34,009 bases of DNA from positions 1 to 34,009 of the forward strand of contig JAHFQX010000029.1 in NCBI GenBank assembly GCA_023259135.1, written 5' to 3'. The notes under the pieces are model-generated. The model saw only the letters and a program-made list of their open reading frames with translations, did no database searches and was not told the origin of the DNA. Of the stretch, positions 11,013 to 20,313 are shown in pieces. Numbering within the stretch: the stretch's first letter is position 1; every line of letters starts with the position of its first letter. The stretch is from Betaproteobacteria bacterium (GTDB lineage Bacteria; Pseudomonadota; Gammaproteobacteria; Burkholderiales; JAHFQX01). The translations under genes were made by a program, and so were the position numbers.

Positions 11013-11669
11013 ATGGGGCGCCGCAAGACCACCCATGCCTGGATACGGGGGCATCTCAATGACCCCTATGTCCAGCAAGCCCAACGTCAGGGGTATCGTT
11101 CCAGGGCGGCTTTCAAACTGCTGGAAATCGCCGACTCGGACCGGTTGTTCCGGCGCGGCATGCAGGTAATCGACCTGGGAGCCGCGCCCGGGGGCTGGAG
11201 CCAGGTGGCGGCCCGGCGGGTTGGGCCGGAAGGCCGGGTGGTGGCGTTGGATATCGCCGAAATGGCGCCGCTGCCCGGGGTGGTCTTCGTCCAAGGGGAC
11301 ATGGAACTCGATGCCACCGTGGAAACCTTGCTTCGTGCCCTGGGCACGGCCATGGCTGATCTTGTAATTTCCGATGTCGCCCCCCATTTATCCGGAGTGG
11401 CGGCGGCGGATCAGGCGCGCTCCGTGCGGTTGGCCGAAGCCGCCGTGGATTTGGCGACCCGGCTGCTGAAACCGGATGGGGTATTTCTAGTCAAAATGTT
11501 TCAAGGTTCCGGGTTTCCCGAATATCTCGCCTTGCTGCGGCGCCGGTTTGCCCGCGTCGTTACCCGCAAACCCAAGGCCTCCCGGGATCGCAGCCGGGAA
11601 ATCTACCTGCTGGCCCGAGGCGTGGTTCCCGAGGATTCCGGCGTTGTGCCCGACCAGGGGTTGGGATAA
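11013..11669 (+). CDS. rlmE: 23S rRNA (uridine-2'-O-)-methyltransferase RlmE (FtsJ/RrmJ)
   Basis: Methylates U2552 (E. coli numbering) in the A loop of 23S rRNA using SAM. The SAM-binding motif DLGAAPGGW is at residues 54-62, and the catalytic K-D-K-E tetrad can be placed at Lys35, Asp121, Lys161 and Glu196. The 218 residues are normal for RlmE. ftsH follows after 34 bases, the same order as in E. coli. The acidic C-terminal tail after YLLARG (about 17 residues) is somewhat longer than usual and is probably disordered. Confidence 0.95.
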   Translation: MGRRKTTHAWIRGHLNDPYVQQAQRQGYRSRAAFKLLEIADSDRLFRRGMQVIDLGAAPGGWSQVAARRVGPEGRVVALDIAEMAPLPGVVFVQGDMELDATVETLLRALGTAMADLVISDVAPHLSGVAAADQARSVRLAEAAVDLATRLLKPDGVFLVKMFQGSGFPEYLALLRRRFARVVTRKPKASRDRSREIYLLARGVVPEDSGVVPDQGLG

Positions 11670-11703
11670 GCTAGAACCGTTTTTTCATGGAGATAGGTGG
11701 ATT

Positions 11704-13587
11704 TTGAACAACTTAGCCAAGAATATGGTCATCTGGTTGGTGATTGCCGTGGTTCTGATGACGGTCTTCAACCAGTTCGGCGCGCGCCAGACGGTGCAGA
11801 GCCAGATGGAATACTCCCAGTTCATCGAAGAGGTGAAAGAGGGGCGGGTCGCCAAGGTGACCATAGAAGGCCGGATCGTTAAGGGGGTGAAAACCGACGG
11901 CAAGCGGTTTACCACCTACACGCCTTCCGATCCCTGGCTGGTGAGCGACTTGCTCAAGAACGGGGTCGCCATTGAGGCGAAGCCCGAGGAAGAGCCCTCC
12001 TTGCTCATGAACATTTTCGTTTCCTGGTTCCCGATGCTGTTGCTGATCGGGGTATGGGTATTTTTCATGCGCCAGATGCAGGGCGGCGGGCGCGGCGGGG
12101 CTTTCTCCTTCGGCAAGAGCCGGGCGCGGATATTGGACGATAGCACCAATCAAGTGACCTTCGCGGACGTGGCGGGTTGCGAGGAAGCCAAGGAGGAGGT
12201 ATCCGAGCTGGTGGAGTTTTTGCGGGATCCCTCGAAATTTCAAAAGCTCGGCGGCCGGATTCCTCGCGGCGTACTGATGGTGGGCAACCCCGGTACCGGC
12301 AAGACCTTGCTGGCCAAGGCTATCGCCGGGGAGGCCAAGGTGCCTTTCTTCAGCATCTCGGGCTCGGATTTCGTGGAGATGTTCGTCGGCGTCGGCGCTG
12401 CCCGGGTTCGGGACATGTTCGAGCAAGCCAAGAAACAAGCCCCTTGCATCGTGTTCATCGACGAGATTGACGCGGTCGGGCGGCAACGGGGCGCCGGGCT
12501 GGGCGGGGGCAATGACGAACGGGAGCAGACCCTCAATCAATTGCTGGTGGAGATGGACGGCTTCGAGGGCACCTCCGGGGTGATCGTCATCGCCGCCACC
12601 AACCGGCCGGATGTCTTGGATCCGGCCTTGCTGCGCCCCGGCCGCTTCGACCGGCAGGTAGTGGTGCCGCTACCGGATATCCGGGGCCGGGAGCAAATTC
12701 TGAAAGTGCACATGCGCAAGGTCCCGATAGCGCCGGACGTCAATGCCGAAGTGCTGGCACGGGGATGCCCGGGCTTTTCCGGGGCGGATTTGGCCAATCT
12801 GGTCAACGAGGCCGCCCTGTTCGCCGCCCGCAAGAACAAGCGGCTGGTGGACATGGAGGACTTCGAGCACGCCAAGGACAAAATCATCATGGGGGCCGAG
12901 CGGCGCTCCATGGTGATGCCCGAGCACGAGCGCCGCAATACGGCGTATCACGAGGCGGGCCACGCGGTGGTGGCTAAACTGATGACCAAGACCGATCCGG
13001 TCCACAAAGTCACCATCATCCCGCGGGGGCGAGCCTTGGGGGTCACCATGCAACTTCCGGAAGAGGACCGTTACAGCATGGATCGCGAGCATATCCTCCA
13101 GAATATCACGGTGCTGTTCGGCGGCCGGGTGGCGGAAGAACTCTTCATGCAGCAGATGACGACCGGTGCCAGCAATGATTTCGAGCGGGCCACCGAAATG
13201 GCCCGGCGCATGGTGACCCAGTGGGGCATGAGCGATGTCATGGGCCCCATGGTCTATGGAGAAAACGAGGGTGAAGTGTTCCTCGGGCGGTCCATCACCA
13301 CCCATAAGAATATTTCCGAAGCCACCATGCAAAAGGTGGATGCGGAGATTCGCCGGATTATCGATGAACAGTACGGATTAGCCCGCCGGCTGATCGAGAC
13401 CCATCGGGACAAGGTGGAAGCCATGGCCCATGCCTTGCTGGAGTGGGAAACCTTGGATGCGGAGCAGATCAGCGACATCATGGCCGGTCGCCCGCCTCGC
13501 CCTCCCTTGCCGGCTCCGACGCCTCCCGCGGGAGGCCCGGACAAGAGTACCGGGGCAGCGGCTTCCGCCACCCCGGCCTCGGCTTAG
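11704..13587 (+). CDS. ftsH: ATP-dependent zinc metalloprotease FtsH
   Basis: Inner-membrane AAA+ protease that degrades misassembled membrane proteins and regulators. I start it at TTG 11704, with AGGTGG and GGAG upstream, giving [11 protein letters not shown] and 627 residues. Membrane segments lie at about residues 5-24 and 103-122, flanking a periplasmic domain. The AAA+ module has Walker [10 protein letters not shown] at 193-201, Walker B FIDEID at 251-256 and an SRH-type RPGRFDRQ. The zinc site is HEAGH at 416-420. The C-terminus is a Pro/Ala/Thr-rich tail. Walker A reads GNPGTGKT where E. coli has GPPGTGKT, a tolerated position. An ATG at 11725 would truncate the first helix. Confidence 0.96.
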   Translation: MNNLAKNMVIWLVIAVVLMTVFNQFGARQTVQSQMEYSQFIEEVKEGRVAKVTIEGRIVKGVKTDGKRFTTYTPSDPWLVSDLLKNGVAIEAKPEEEPSLLMNIFVSWFPMLLLIGVWVFFMRQMQGGGRGGAFSFGKSRARILDDSTNQVTFADVAGCEEAKEEVSELVEFLRDPSKFQKLGGRIPRGVLMVGNPGTGKTLLAKAIAGEAKVPFFSISGSDFVEMFVGVGAARVRDMFEQAKKQAPCIVFIDEIDAVGRQRGAGLGGGNDEREQTLNQLLVEMDGFEGTSGVIVIAATNRPDVLDPALLRPGRFDRQVVVPLPDIRGREQILKVHMRKVPIAPDVNAEVLARGCPGFSGADLANLVNEAALFAARKNKRLVDMEDFEHAKDKIIMGAERRSMVMPEHERRNTAYHEAGHAVVAKLMTKTDPVHKVTIIPRGRALGVTMQLPEEDRYSMDREHILQNITVLFGGRVAEELFMQQMTTGASNDFERATEMARRMVTQWGMSDVMGPMVYGENEGEVFLGRSITTHKNISEATMQKVDAEIRRIIDEQYGLARRLIETHRDKVEAMAHALLEWETLDAEQISDIMAGRPPRPPLPAPTPPAGGPDKSTGAAASATPASA

Positions 13588-13613
13588 GAAATCTGGGCCG
13601 CGGCGCCGAAGCA

Positions 13614-13643
13614 CGGGGGCGGCAATGATCCCCCGAGACTTTT
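13614..13643 (+). terminator. possible weak terminator after ftsH
   Basis: CGGGGG at 13614-13619 can pair with CCCCCG at 13630-13635 across a 10-base loop, followed after four bases by TTTT. The stem is short and the T run displaced, so it may be partial or not function at all. folP begins 53 bases later. Confidence 0.3.
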
Positions 13644-13696
13644 CCCAAAGCGGTCCGCCGGTCCCATAGCTTATTCTCATCGCTTATTGCTCGGCT

Positions 13697-14533
13697 ATGC
13701 CGTTGCTGAAGTGCGGCAAGTTCACCCTGTCCCTTGAGCGCCCGCTCGTCATGGGCATCGTCAACGTTACCCCCGATTCCTTCGCCGATGGCGGGCTGTT
13801 CATGACCCCAGCAGCGGCTTTGGGCCAGGCTGCAAGGCTGATCGACGAAGGCGCTGACCTGCTGGATATCGGCGGTGAGTCTACTCGTCCCGGCGCTTCC
13901 CCCGTGGAAATTGGGGAGGAGTTGGACCGTATCATGCCGGTCTTGGAGGGATTGCGGGATTCCCCGGTGCCGGTCTCGGTGGACACCTCCAAGCCGGAAG
14001 TGATGCGGCAGGCAATCTCCGGCGGGGCGTCGATGATCAACGACGTGTCCGCTTTCGAGGCCGGCGGAGCGATGGAGGCGGTGGCCGGTTCGGACGTCGC
14101 TCTGTGCCTTATGCACAAACGAGGGGATCCTCGGACCATGCAGCAAGATCCCCACTACCGGGACGTAGTCGCGGAAGTCATGGAATATCTCGCAAGTCGA
14201 CGGGATGCGGTCCGCGCCGCCGGGGTGGCGGCCGAGCGGATGGTGGTGGATCCCGGGTTCGGCTTCGGCAAAAATTGGGCCCACAATATGACCTTGTTGC
14301 GGAACTTGGACCGCCTTACGATGTTGCATGTCCCGATCATGGTCGGGTTGTCGCGAAAATCCATGTTGGGAAAGATCACCGGCAGGGAGCCCCGGGACCG
14401 AGTCTATGCCAGCGTCGCGGCGGCGTTGCTGGCCGCGGAGCGGGGAGCGGCCATTCTGCGGGTTCACGATGTGGCCGCCACTAAGGACGGATTGGCGGTT
14501 TTTTGGGCAATGCATCAGGGGAGCCATGAGTAG
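13697..14533 (+). CDS. folP: dihydropteroate synthase
   Basis: Condenses p-aminobenzoate with the pterin pyrophosphate in folate synthesis; the sulfonamide target. The 278-residue TIM barrel shows NVTPDSF at 23-29, [11 protein letters not shown], the DPGFGFGK loop, GLSRKSM and the terminal RVHDV motif. All expected pterin- and pABA-site signatures are present. It overlaps glmM by 8 bases in a different frame (folP stop TAG at 14531-14533, glmM ATG at 14526), which indicates translational coupling. The ftsH-folP-glmM order is the same as in E. coli. Confidence 0.96.
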   Translation: MPLLKCGKFTLSLERPLVMGIVNVTPDSFADGGLFMTPAAALGQAARLIDEGADLLDIGGESTRPGASPVEIGEELDRIMPVLEGLRDSPVPVSVDTSKPEVMRQAISGGASMINDVSAFEAGGAMEAVAGSDVALCLMHKRGDPRTMQQDPHYRDVVAEVMEYLASRRDAVRAAGVAAERMVVDPGFGFGKNWAHNMTLLRNLDRLTMLHVPIMVGLSRKSMLGKITGREPRDRVYASVAAALLAAERGAAILRVHDVAATKDGLAVFWAMHQGSHE

Positions 14534-15899
14534 AAGATATTTCGGGACCGACGGTATCCGGGGCCGGGTGGGAGAGGATCCCATCACCCCGGAATTGGTC
14601 TTGCACTTGGGTTATGCGGCAGGCAAGGTCCTGGCTTTGGGTGATAGCGATAGCCTGCCGAGTCATGGCGAGCGGCCGGCGGTGATGATCGGCAAGGATA
14701 CCCGCATCTCTGGATACCTGCTGGAATCGGCCTTGCAGGCCGGATTGTCGGCGGCCGGGGTGGATGTTCATTTGGTGGGGCCGATGCCGACGCCGGGGGT
14801 GGCGTATCTGACTCGGGCGCTGCGCTTGCAGGCCGGGATCGTCATTTCCGCGTCCCATAACCCTTTCGAAGACAACGGGATCAAGTTCTTTTCCGGCAAC
14901 GGAGACAAGCTTCCCGATGCCGTCGAGTTGGCCATCGAAGCCCGACTGGCTGATCCGATTCGCACCATGCCCTCCCAAGGGTTGGGCAAAGCTTACCGGG
15001 TAGCCGACGCGGCGGGGCGCTACATCGAGTTTTGCAAGAGCACGTATCCGCCGGAATTGGATCTGCGGGGAATGCGCATCGTCGTGGATAGCGCCCATGG
15101 GGCTTGCTACCACGTGGCCGGACGGGTCTTCCACGAGTTGGGGGCGGAGGTGGTCACGGTGGGAGATCGGCCCGACGGACTCAACATCAACCGCGATTGC
15201 GGGGCCACCCACCCGGAATTCTTGCGGGAGGCGGTATTGGAGCACCGGGCCAATCTGGGAGTCGCCTTGGATGGAGACGGCGATCGGCTGGTGATGGTGG
15301 ACGGCCGGGGCGCGATTTATGACGGGGATCAACTGCTCTATGTCATCGCCCGGTATCGGAGTGAGCAGGGAGTTCTGAAAGGCGGGGTGGTCGGAACCCT
15401 GATGACCAATCTGGGGCTGGAGCAAGCCTTGGCTAAACTGGATATCCCTTTTGTGCGGGCCAAGGTGGGGGACCGATATGTATTGGAAGCCTTGCGGGAG
15501 CAAGGCTGGCAGTTGGGAGGGGAGGGCTCCGGACATCTGCTGTGCCTGGATAAACACACCACCGGAGACGGGATCATCTCCGCGTTGCAGGTGCTGCGGG
15601 CCGTGCGGGAGCAGCGCAAAGAGCTTTCGGAATTGCTGGAACCCCTGACCTTCTATCCTCAAACCCTCATTAACGTTCGAATGGACAGCCGAATTGACGT
15701 GTTGGCCATCCCAGCGGTGCAACAATCGGTGGCGGAGGCCGAACGGGGAATGGCGGGGCGGGGGAGGGTGCTGCTGCGGCCATCCGGCACCGAGCCGGTG
15801 CTCAGGGTGATGGTGGAGGGCCCCTCGGCGGAGGTGACGGAGCGTTGGGGACGATCTATTGCCGAGGCGGTGGGCCGCGCCGCAAGGCAGACCGGATAG
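14526..15899 (+). CDS. glmM: phosphoglucosamine mutase
   Basis: Interconverts glucosamine-6-phosphate and glucosamine-1-phosphate on the way to UDP-GlcNAc for peptidoglycan and lipopolysaccharide. From ATG 14526 ([13 protein letters not shown]) it is 457 residues, slightly above the usual 445. The phosphoserine is Ser110 in ISASHNP, the magnesium loop is DGDGDR, the sugar-binding loop is GGEGSGH, and the phosphate-binding RPSGTEP is near the C-terminus. The extra length includes an insertion at about residues 41-50 ([10 protein letters not shown]) in the N-terminal domain. The stop is followed by the pst promoter region. Confidence 0.96.
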   Translation: MSRRYFGTDGIRGRVGEDPITPELVLHLGYAAGKVLALGDSDSLPSHGERPAVMIGKDTRISGYLLESALQAGLSAAGVDVHLVGPMPTPGVAYLTRALRLQAGIVISASHNPFEDNGIKFFSGNGDKLPDAVELAIEARLADPIRTMPSQGLGKAYRVADAAGRYIEFCKSTYPPELDLRGMRIVVDSAHGACYHVAGRVFHELGAEVVTVGDRPDGLNINRDCGATHPEFLREAVLEHRANLGVALDGDGDRLVMVDGRGAIYDGDQLLYVIARYRSEQGVLKGGVVGTLMTNLGLEQALAKLDIPFVRAKVGDRYVLEALREQGWQLGGEGSGHLLCLDKHTTGDGIISALQVLRAVREQRKELSELLEPLTFYPQTLINVRMDSRIDVLAIPAVQQSVAEAERGMAGRGRVLLRPSGTEPVLRVMVEGPSAEVTERWGRSIAEAVGRAARQTG

Positions 15900-15912
15900 G
15901 GAAATATTACAG

Positions 15913-15946
15913 GCGTCACATAAGCGTCATATTGGCTTGCTAGGAT
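15913..15946 (+). promoter_or_regulatory. PhoB box and -10 of the pst operon
   Basis: GCGTCAC-ATAA-GCGTCAT at 15913-15930 has the 7+4+7 layout of a Pho box (direct repeats with 11-base periodicity; consensus CTGTCAT half-site). The -10-like TAGGAT follows at 15941-15946, 10 bases after the box, with no -35, as expected for PhoB-activated promoters. Transcription would start near 15953. This fits phosphate-starvation induction of pstS. Confidence 0.8.
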
Positions 15947-15992
15947 GCGCGAGGTTGTCGTTTTTCTTCAACTTATTTTAGGAGCGCATGCA

Positions 15993-17000
15993 ATGAAACC
16001 GACCCGATCCATGAAATTGCTTGCCGTCGCCTTGGCGGCGGGGTTGTACGCCCATCTTCCCTTGGCCGGGGCGGACGCCCTGGTCAAGGTGGATGGTTCC
16101 AGCACGGTGTATCCCATTACCGAAGCCGTCGCCGAGGAATTCCAGAAAGCCAAGAAGGGCGCGGTCAAAGTGACGGTCGGCATCTCCGGTTCCGGCGGCG
16201 GGTTCAAGAAGTTTTGCCGCGGCGAAACCGATATTTCCGACGCCTCGCGGCCGATCCTCGAAAAGGAGATGAAGGCCTGCGCCGAAGCCGGAATCAAGTA
16301 CGTCGAGCTGCCGGTGGCGTTCGACGCGCTGACCGTGGTGATCAACCCGAAGAACACCTGGGTCAAGGAGCTGAAAGTCGAAGAGCTGAAGAAGATGTGG
16401 GAGCCCGGCGCGCAGGGCAAGATCATGACGTGGAACCAGGTCAACCCGGCCTGGCCCAATGCGCCGCTGAAACTCTTCGGACCCGGCGCCGACTCGGGTA
16501 CCTTCGATTACTTCACCGACGCCATCAACGGCAAGGAGAAGGCGAGCCGCGGCGACTTCACGGCGTCGGAGGACGACAACGTGCTGGTGCAGGGCGTGTC
16601 CCGCGACGTCAACGCCCTTGGCTATTTCGGCATGGCCTACTACGCCGAGAACAAGGACAAGCTCAAGGCGGCGGCGATCGTGAACAAGGGATCGAGCAAG
16701 GCAGTGCTGCCCTCGCTTGAGACCGTCATGGCCGGCACCTACCAGCCATTGGCGCGCCCGATTTTCATCTACGTCAGCGAAAAGGCGATGCAACGTGCCG
16801 AGGTCAGGGAGTTCGTCGAGTTCTACCTCAAGAACGCGCCGAAGCTCGTCAAGGAGGTCGGCTACGTGCCGCTTTCCCAGGCGCACTACAGCCAGGCGCT
16901 GAAGAACTTCACCTCGAAGAAACTTGGCACCGGCTTCGGCGGCACACCCGAGGTGGGCGTCAAGGTTGAAGACTTGCTCGCACGCGAAGCCAAGCTCTGA
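15993..17000 (+). CDS. pstS: phosphate ABC transporter, periplasmic phosphate-binding protein
   Basis: Captures inorganic phosphate in the periplasm for the PstCAB transporter. The start is ATG 15993, with AGGAG 8 bases upstream; the open frame to 15945 would begin before the predicted transcription start. The 335 residues begin with a signal peptide (MKPTRSMKLLAVALAAGLY, cleavage likely after AGA). Ligand-site motifs include DGSSTVYP, GSGGGFKKFCRGETDISDASR (split across the hinge) and GADSGTFDYF. Codon choice in the mature part strongly favours GGC, CCG and C/G-ending codons, unlike flanking genes that use GGG, GGA and TTG freely. That could reflect high expression or allelic replacement. 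Confidence 0.94.
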   Translation: MKPTRSMKLLAVALAAGLYAHLPLAGADALVKVDGSSTVYPITEAVAEEFQKAKKGAVKVTVGISGSGGGFKKFCRGETDISDASRPILEKEMKACAEAGIKYVELPVAFDALTVVINPKNTWVKELKVEELKKMWEPGAQGKIMTWNQVNPAWPNAPLKLFGPGADSGTFDYFTDAINGKEKASRGDFTASEDDNVLVQGVSRDVNALGYFGMAYYAENKDKLKAAAIVNKGSSKAVLPSLETVMAGTYQPLARPIFIYVSEKAMQRAEVREFVEFYLKNAPKLVKEVGYVPLSQAHYSQALKNFTSKKLGTGFGGTPEVGVKVEDLLAREAKL

Positions 17001-17012
17001 GGCTTTTCCCGG

Positions 17013-17034
17013 CCGGGGGGCACACGCCCCCCGG
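17013..17034 (+). promoter_or_regulatory. intercistronic hairpin between pstS and pstC
   Basis: CCGGGGGGC and GCCCCCCGG form a 9-pair all-GC stem with a 4-base loop (ACAC), 12 bases after the pstS stop. There is no T run. It probably stabilises the pstS mRNA 3' end or reduces downstream expression, so that the binding protein exceeds the membrane subunits. Confidence 0.65.
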
Positions 17035-17084
17035 TGTCGCGCTTCTAACAAACCGCAAGTTCTGCGATAATTCCGGGCCTTTCC

Positions 17085-18038
17085 ATGACCTCTACCGTTG
17101 CCGGGATTCCGGCGATTGCGACCGTGCCACCGATTGTCAGCCACCGCCTCGCCCGGCGCCATACACGCCACATAAAGGAACGGATCATTGAGTTTTTTCT
17201 GTTTCTGGCGGCGGCTTCCTCGGTTTTCACGACCTTTGCCATCGTTTACATCCTGGTCAGCGAATCCTGGGTCTTCTTTCAGCAGGTTCCGCTGAGGGAT
17301 TTTCTGTTCGATACCCAGTGGACGCCTTTGTTTTCGGACGCTCACTACGGCATCATGGTGCTGCTTTCGGGAACCCTGGTGAGCTCGTCGGTGGCGTTGC
17401 TGGTGGCGATTCCCCTGGGGACGATTATCGCCATCTATCTTTCCGAGTTCGCTCCCTTTACGGTGCGGGAGGTGGCCAAACCTTTCTTGGAGCTGCTGGG
17501 GGGAGTTCCGACCATCATATACGGATATTTCGCCCTGCTGTTCGTCACGCCGTTGCTGCAGAAAATTTTTCCCGAGCTGCCGGGGTTTAACCTGCTTTCC
17601 GCGGGCATGGTCATGGGGATCATGATTATTCCTTACGTATCCAGTATCTCCGAGGATGCCATGCGGGCCGTGCCCATGAATCTTCGGGAGGGATCCTATG
17701 CCATGGGCGCCACCCGCTTTCAGACGGCGCTCCGGGTCGTGACTCCGGCGGCGTTGTCGGGCATTGCCGCGGCGTATATCCTGGGAATTTCCCGCGCCGT
17801 GGGGGAAACCATGATTCTCGCGGTGGCCGCCGGCATGCAGCCCAATTTGACCTGGAACCCCATGGAGCCGGCGGCGACCGTTACCGCTTATATTGTCCAA
17901 GTCGCTTTGGGCGATCTGCCCCACGGCTCCATCGGCTATCAAACGATTTTCGCGGCCGGCCTGGCGTTGATGCTCATCACCCTGTTTTTCAATATCCTCG
18001 GCCATCTGCTGAGGAAATACTATCGCCAGGCCTATTGA
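17085..18038 (+). CDS. pstC: phosphate ABC transporter, permease PstC
   Basis: One of two membrane subunits of the high-affinity phosphate importer. The 317-residue protein has a longer cytoplasmic N-terminus (about 35 residues) followed by six hydrophobic segments. The EAA loop that contacts PstB is recognisable as REGSYAMGATRFQTALRVVTPAALSG, with the conserved Gly and the AVGETM segment after it. The ATG at 17085 follows the pstS hairpin by about 50 bases. Its TGA ends three bases before the pstA ATG, consistent with coupled translation. Confidence 0.95.
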   Translation: MTSTVAGIPAIATVPPIVSHRLARRHTRHIKERIIEFFLFLAAASSVFTTFAIVYILVSESWVFFQQVPLRDFLFDTQWTPLFSDAHYGIMVLLSGTLVSSSVALLVAIPLGTIIAIYLSEFAPFTVREVAKPFLELLGGVPTIIYGYFALLFVTPLLQKIFPELPGFNLLSAGMVMGIMIIPYVSSISEDAMRAVPMNLREGSYAMGATRFQTALRVVTPAALSGIAAAYILGISRAVGETMILAVAAGMQPNLTWNPMEPAATVTAYIVQVALGDLPHGSIGYQTIFAAGLALMLITLFFNILGHLLRKYYRQAY

Positions 18039-18040
18039 TC

Positions 18041-18967
18041 ATGAACACCGCCCCATCGGTAGCGGAAGTCCGGGCGCTCATTGTCAAGCACAAGCGCTGG
18101 GACTTGGCGTTCGCAGTAATCGGCACATTGGCGCTGATGGTGGGAATTTTGACCTTTGTCGCGTTGTTCGCGGATATGCTGATCGACGGCATGCCCAGAT
18201 TAAATTATGATTTTCTCACGTCTTTTCCCTCCCGCCGGCCGGAGCAGGCCGGGATTCTGTCGGCTTGGGTGGGCTCCACCTTGGTGATGCTGGTCACCGC
18301 GGTCGCCGCCGTGCCGCTGGGGGTGGCCGCCGCGATTTATCTGGAAGAGTACGCCCCAAAGAATTGGGTGACCGAGATCATCGAAGTCAATGTCACCAAT
18401 TTGGCGGGCGTCCCGTCCATTGTTTACGGGTTGCTGGCGCTGGGATTGTTTGTCTATCAGTTCGGGCTGGGGCAGAGCATCCTGGCCGCCGGATTGACCT
18501 TGGCCCTGCTCATTCTGCCGGTCGTGATCGTGGCGACGCGGGAAGCCATTCGCTCCATTCCGAGCGCCATTCGGGAAGGGGCTTACGCGTTGGGAGCCAC
18601 GCGCTGGCAGATGGTGTCTCAGCATATTTTGCCTTATTCGATCCCGGGTATTCTGACTGGGGTGATTATCGGCATGGCCCGGGCCATCGGCGAAACCGCC
18701 CCGGTGATCACCATCGGAGCGCTGACGTTCATCGCCTTCCTGCCACCGACACCCATTTCCGGAGCGTTTCCCTTCTTGTCCTTCGAGTGGCTTACGGCGC
18801 CTTTCACCGTTATGCCGATCCAAATGTTCAACTGGACCTCGCGGCCTGAGGCAGCATTTCAAGCCAATGCGGCCGCAGCGGGGCTGGTGTTGCTGGTGAT
18901 GACTTTGTCCATGAATGCATTGGCCATTTACTTGCGCTATAAGTTGAGGAAAAACATCCAATGGTAG
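18041..18967 (+). CDS. pstA: phosphate ABC transporter, permease PstA
   Basis: Second membrane subunit of the phosphate importer, 308 residues from ATG 18041; a TTG at 18035 inside the pstC stop region is less likely. Six hydrophobic segments are apparent. The EAA loop reads [26 protein letters not shown], followed by ARAIGETAP as in PstC. The long loop before the last segment ([13 protein letters not shown]) is typical of PstA. The last 7 bases overlap the pstB start. A short run of AT-ending codons occurs at about 18196-18216. Confidence 0.95.
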   Translation: MNTAPSVAEVRALIVKHKRWDLAFAVIGTLALMVGILTFVALFADMLIDGMPRLNYDFLTSFPSRRPEQAGILSAWVGSTLVMLVTAVAAVPLGVAAAIYLEEYAPKNWVTEIIEVNVTNLAGVPSIVYGLLALGLFVYQFGLGQSILAAGLTLALLILPVVIVATREAIRSIPSAIREGAYALGATRWQMVSQHILPYSIPGILTGVIIGMARAIGETAPVITIGALTFIAFLPPTPISGAFPFLSFEWLTAPFTVMPIQMFNWTSRPEAAFQANAAAAGLVLLVMTLSMNALAIYLRYKLRKNIQW

Positions 18968-19776
18968 CCACCCCGATAGTCGAGGTAACGTCGGCGGCCA
19001 ATCCCCAGCAATCCAAGGTTCTCAAAGCCGAGGTGGTTGACCTCAACTTCCACTATGGCTCGGTCCAGGCCCTGAAGGGTATCAACATGCCGCTCTACGA
19101 GAAGCATGTCACGGCCCTGATCGGCCCTTCGGGCTGTGGAAAATCAACGCTTTTACGCTGCTTTAACCGAATGCACGATCTCTATCCCGGCAACCGCTAC
19201 GAGGGGCGGATCAAGCTGCATCCGGACGACACCAATTTGCTGGACCCGAAGGTGGATCCCATTGAAGTCCGGATGCGGATCAGCATGGTGTTCCAGAAAC
19301 CCAATCCGTTTCCCAAATCGATTTACGAAAACGTGGCCTATGGCCTGAGGGTCCGGGGAGTATCCAAGCGTTCCGTATTGGACGATAAAGTCGAAGAAGC
19401 GCTGTCCGGCGCCGCCTTGTGGGGCGAGGTGAAGGATCGGCTTCGGGACTTGGCCTTTAATTTATCCGGAGGCCAGCAGCAGCGTTTGTGCATCGCCAGG
19501 GCCTTGGCCACCGATCCGGAAATCCTGCTGTTTGACGAGCCCACCTCGGCGTTGGATCCCATTGCCACCGCCAGCATCGAGGAATTGATCGGCGACCTCA
19601 AGAACAAAATCACCATCCTCATCGTGACCCATAATATGCAGCAAGCGGCCCGGGTATCGGATTTCACCGCCTACATGTACATAGGGGAACTGGTGGAATT
19701 CGACGCCACGGATACCATTTTCATCAAGCCCAAGAACAAGCAGACCGAGGACTATATTACCGGCCGGTTTGGATAA
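18961..19776 (+). CDS. pstB: phosphate ABC transporter, ATP-binding protein PstB
   Basis: Cytoplasmic ATPase that powers phosphate import. It has Walker [10 protein letters not shown] (about residues 55-63), the Q-loop in [20 protein letters not shown] (the PstB-specific stretch), signature LSGGQQQR, Walker [14 protein letters not shown] and the switch His in [13 protein letters not shown]. Length is 271 residues, with a slightly extended N-terminus before the first strand. arsC starts only 9 bases after its stop, where phoU is found in many gammaproteobacterial pst operons; phoU is absent from this window. Confidence 0.97.
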   Translation: MVATPIVEVTSAANPQQSKVLKAEVVDLNFHYGSVQALKGINMPLYEKHVTALIGPSGCGKSTLLRCFNRMHDLYPGNRYEGRIKLHPDDTNLLDPKVDPIEVRMRISMVFQKPNPFPKSIYENVAYGLRVRGVSKRSVLDDKVEEALSGAALWGEVKDRLRDLAFNLSGGQQQRLCIARALATDPEILLFDEPTSALDPIATASIEELIGDLKNKITILIVTHNMQQAARVSDFTAYMYIGELVEFDATDTIFIKPKNKQTEDYITGRFG

Positions 19777-19785
19777 ATCCCCGTC

Positions 19786-20274
19786 ATGGCGCCCCGTAAT
19801 GTCCTGTTCCTATGCACCGGCAACTCGGCCCGCAGCATCATGGCGGAAGCGCTCCTCAACGCCTCGGCTGCCGGGCGGTTCGCGGCTTTCAGCGCCGGAA
19901 GCCATCCTGCCGGAGCAGTCCATCCCCTCGCTTTGCGGGCATTGACCCGCAATGGTTACCCTATCGGTGAGTTGCGGAGCAAAAGCTGGGATGAGTTTTC
20001 CCAGCCTGACGCGCCGGTCATGGATTTCGTCATCACCGTTTGTGACCGTGCCGCCGAGGAGCAATGCCCGGTATGGCCCGGGCAACCCATCACGGCCCAC
20101 TGGAGTTTCGAGGATCCGGCTGCCGCTCGGGGTGATGAGCAGGAGCAATACAAGATCTTTGCCAGGGTTTTCCAGCAGATTTCCGTTCGTGTCCAGTTGT
20201 TTTTGAGCCTCCCGATGGACAAGCTCGACCGTTTGGCGCTGGAGCGCGGGGTTCGGGATATCGGCCGCGTCTGA
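19786..20274 (+). CDS. arsC: arsenate reductase, low-molecular-weight phosphatase family
   Basis: Reduces arsenate to arsenite. The N-terminal P-loop CTGNSARS carries the nucleophilic Cys and Arg of the LMW phosphatase fold; further cysteines in VITVCDRAAEEQCPVWPG are the usual partners in thiol-linked members. The 162 residues are longer than short ArsC proteins because of a C-terminal helical extension. It starts 9 bases after pstB with no strong ribosome site, suggesting coupling and Pho-controlled expression. A tyrosine-phosphatase role is less likely given the CDRA...CP motif and the MIP channel downstream. The electron donor (thioredoxin or glutaredoxin) cannot be decided from sequence. 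Confidence 0.88.
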   Translation: MAPRNVLFLCTGNSARSIMAEALLNASAAGRFAAFSAGSHPAGAVHPLALRALTRNGYPIGELRSKSWDEFSQPDAPVMDFVITVCDRAAEEQCPVWPGQPITAHWSFEDPAAARGDEQEQYKIFARVFQQISVRVQLFLSLPMDKLDRLALERGVRDIGRV

Positions 20275-20313
20275 ACCGCAGATTTCCTGGCGGTAGAGTG
20301 CGGCAGATCCGCG

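Noticed and set aside
12283-12306. FtsH Walker A variant GNPGTGKT as a functional defect
   Set aside because: Only the variable position between the Gly and Pro differs; the Lys and Thr that bind ATP are intact.
15978-18005. 675-codon minus-strand open frame across pstS and pstC
   Set aside because: It spans two unrelated real genes and the hairpin between them on the other strand; the length follows from high GC and few antisense stops.
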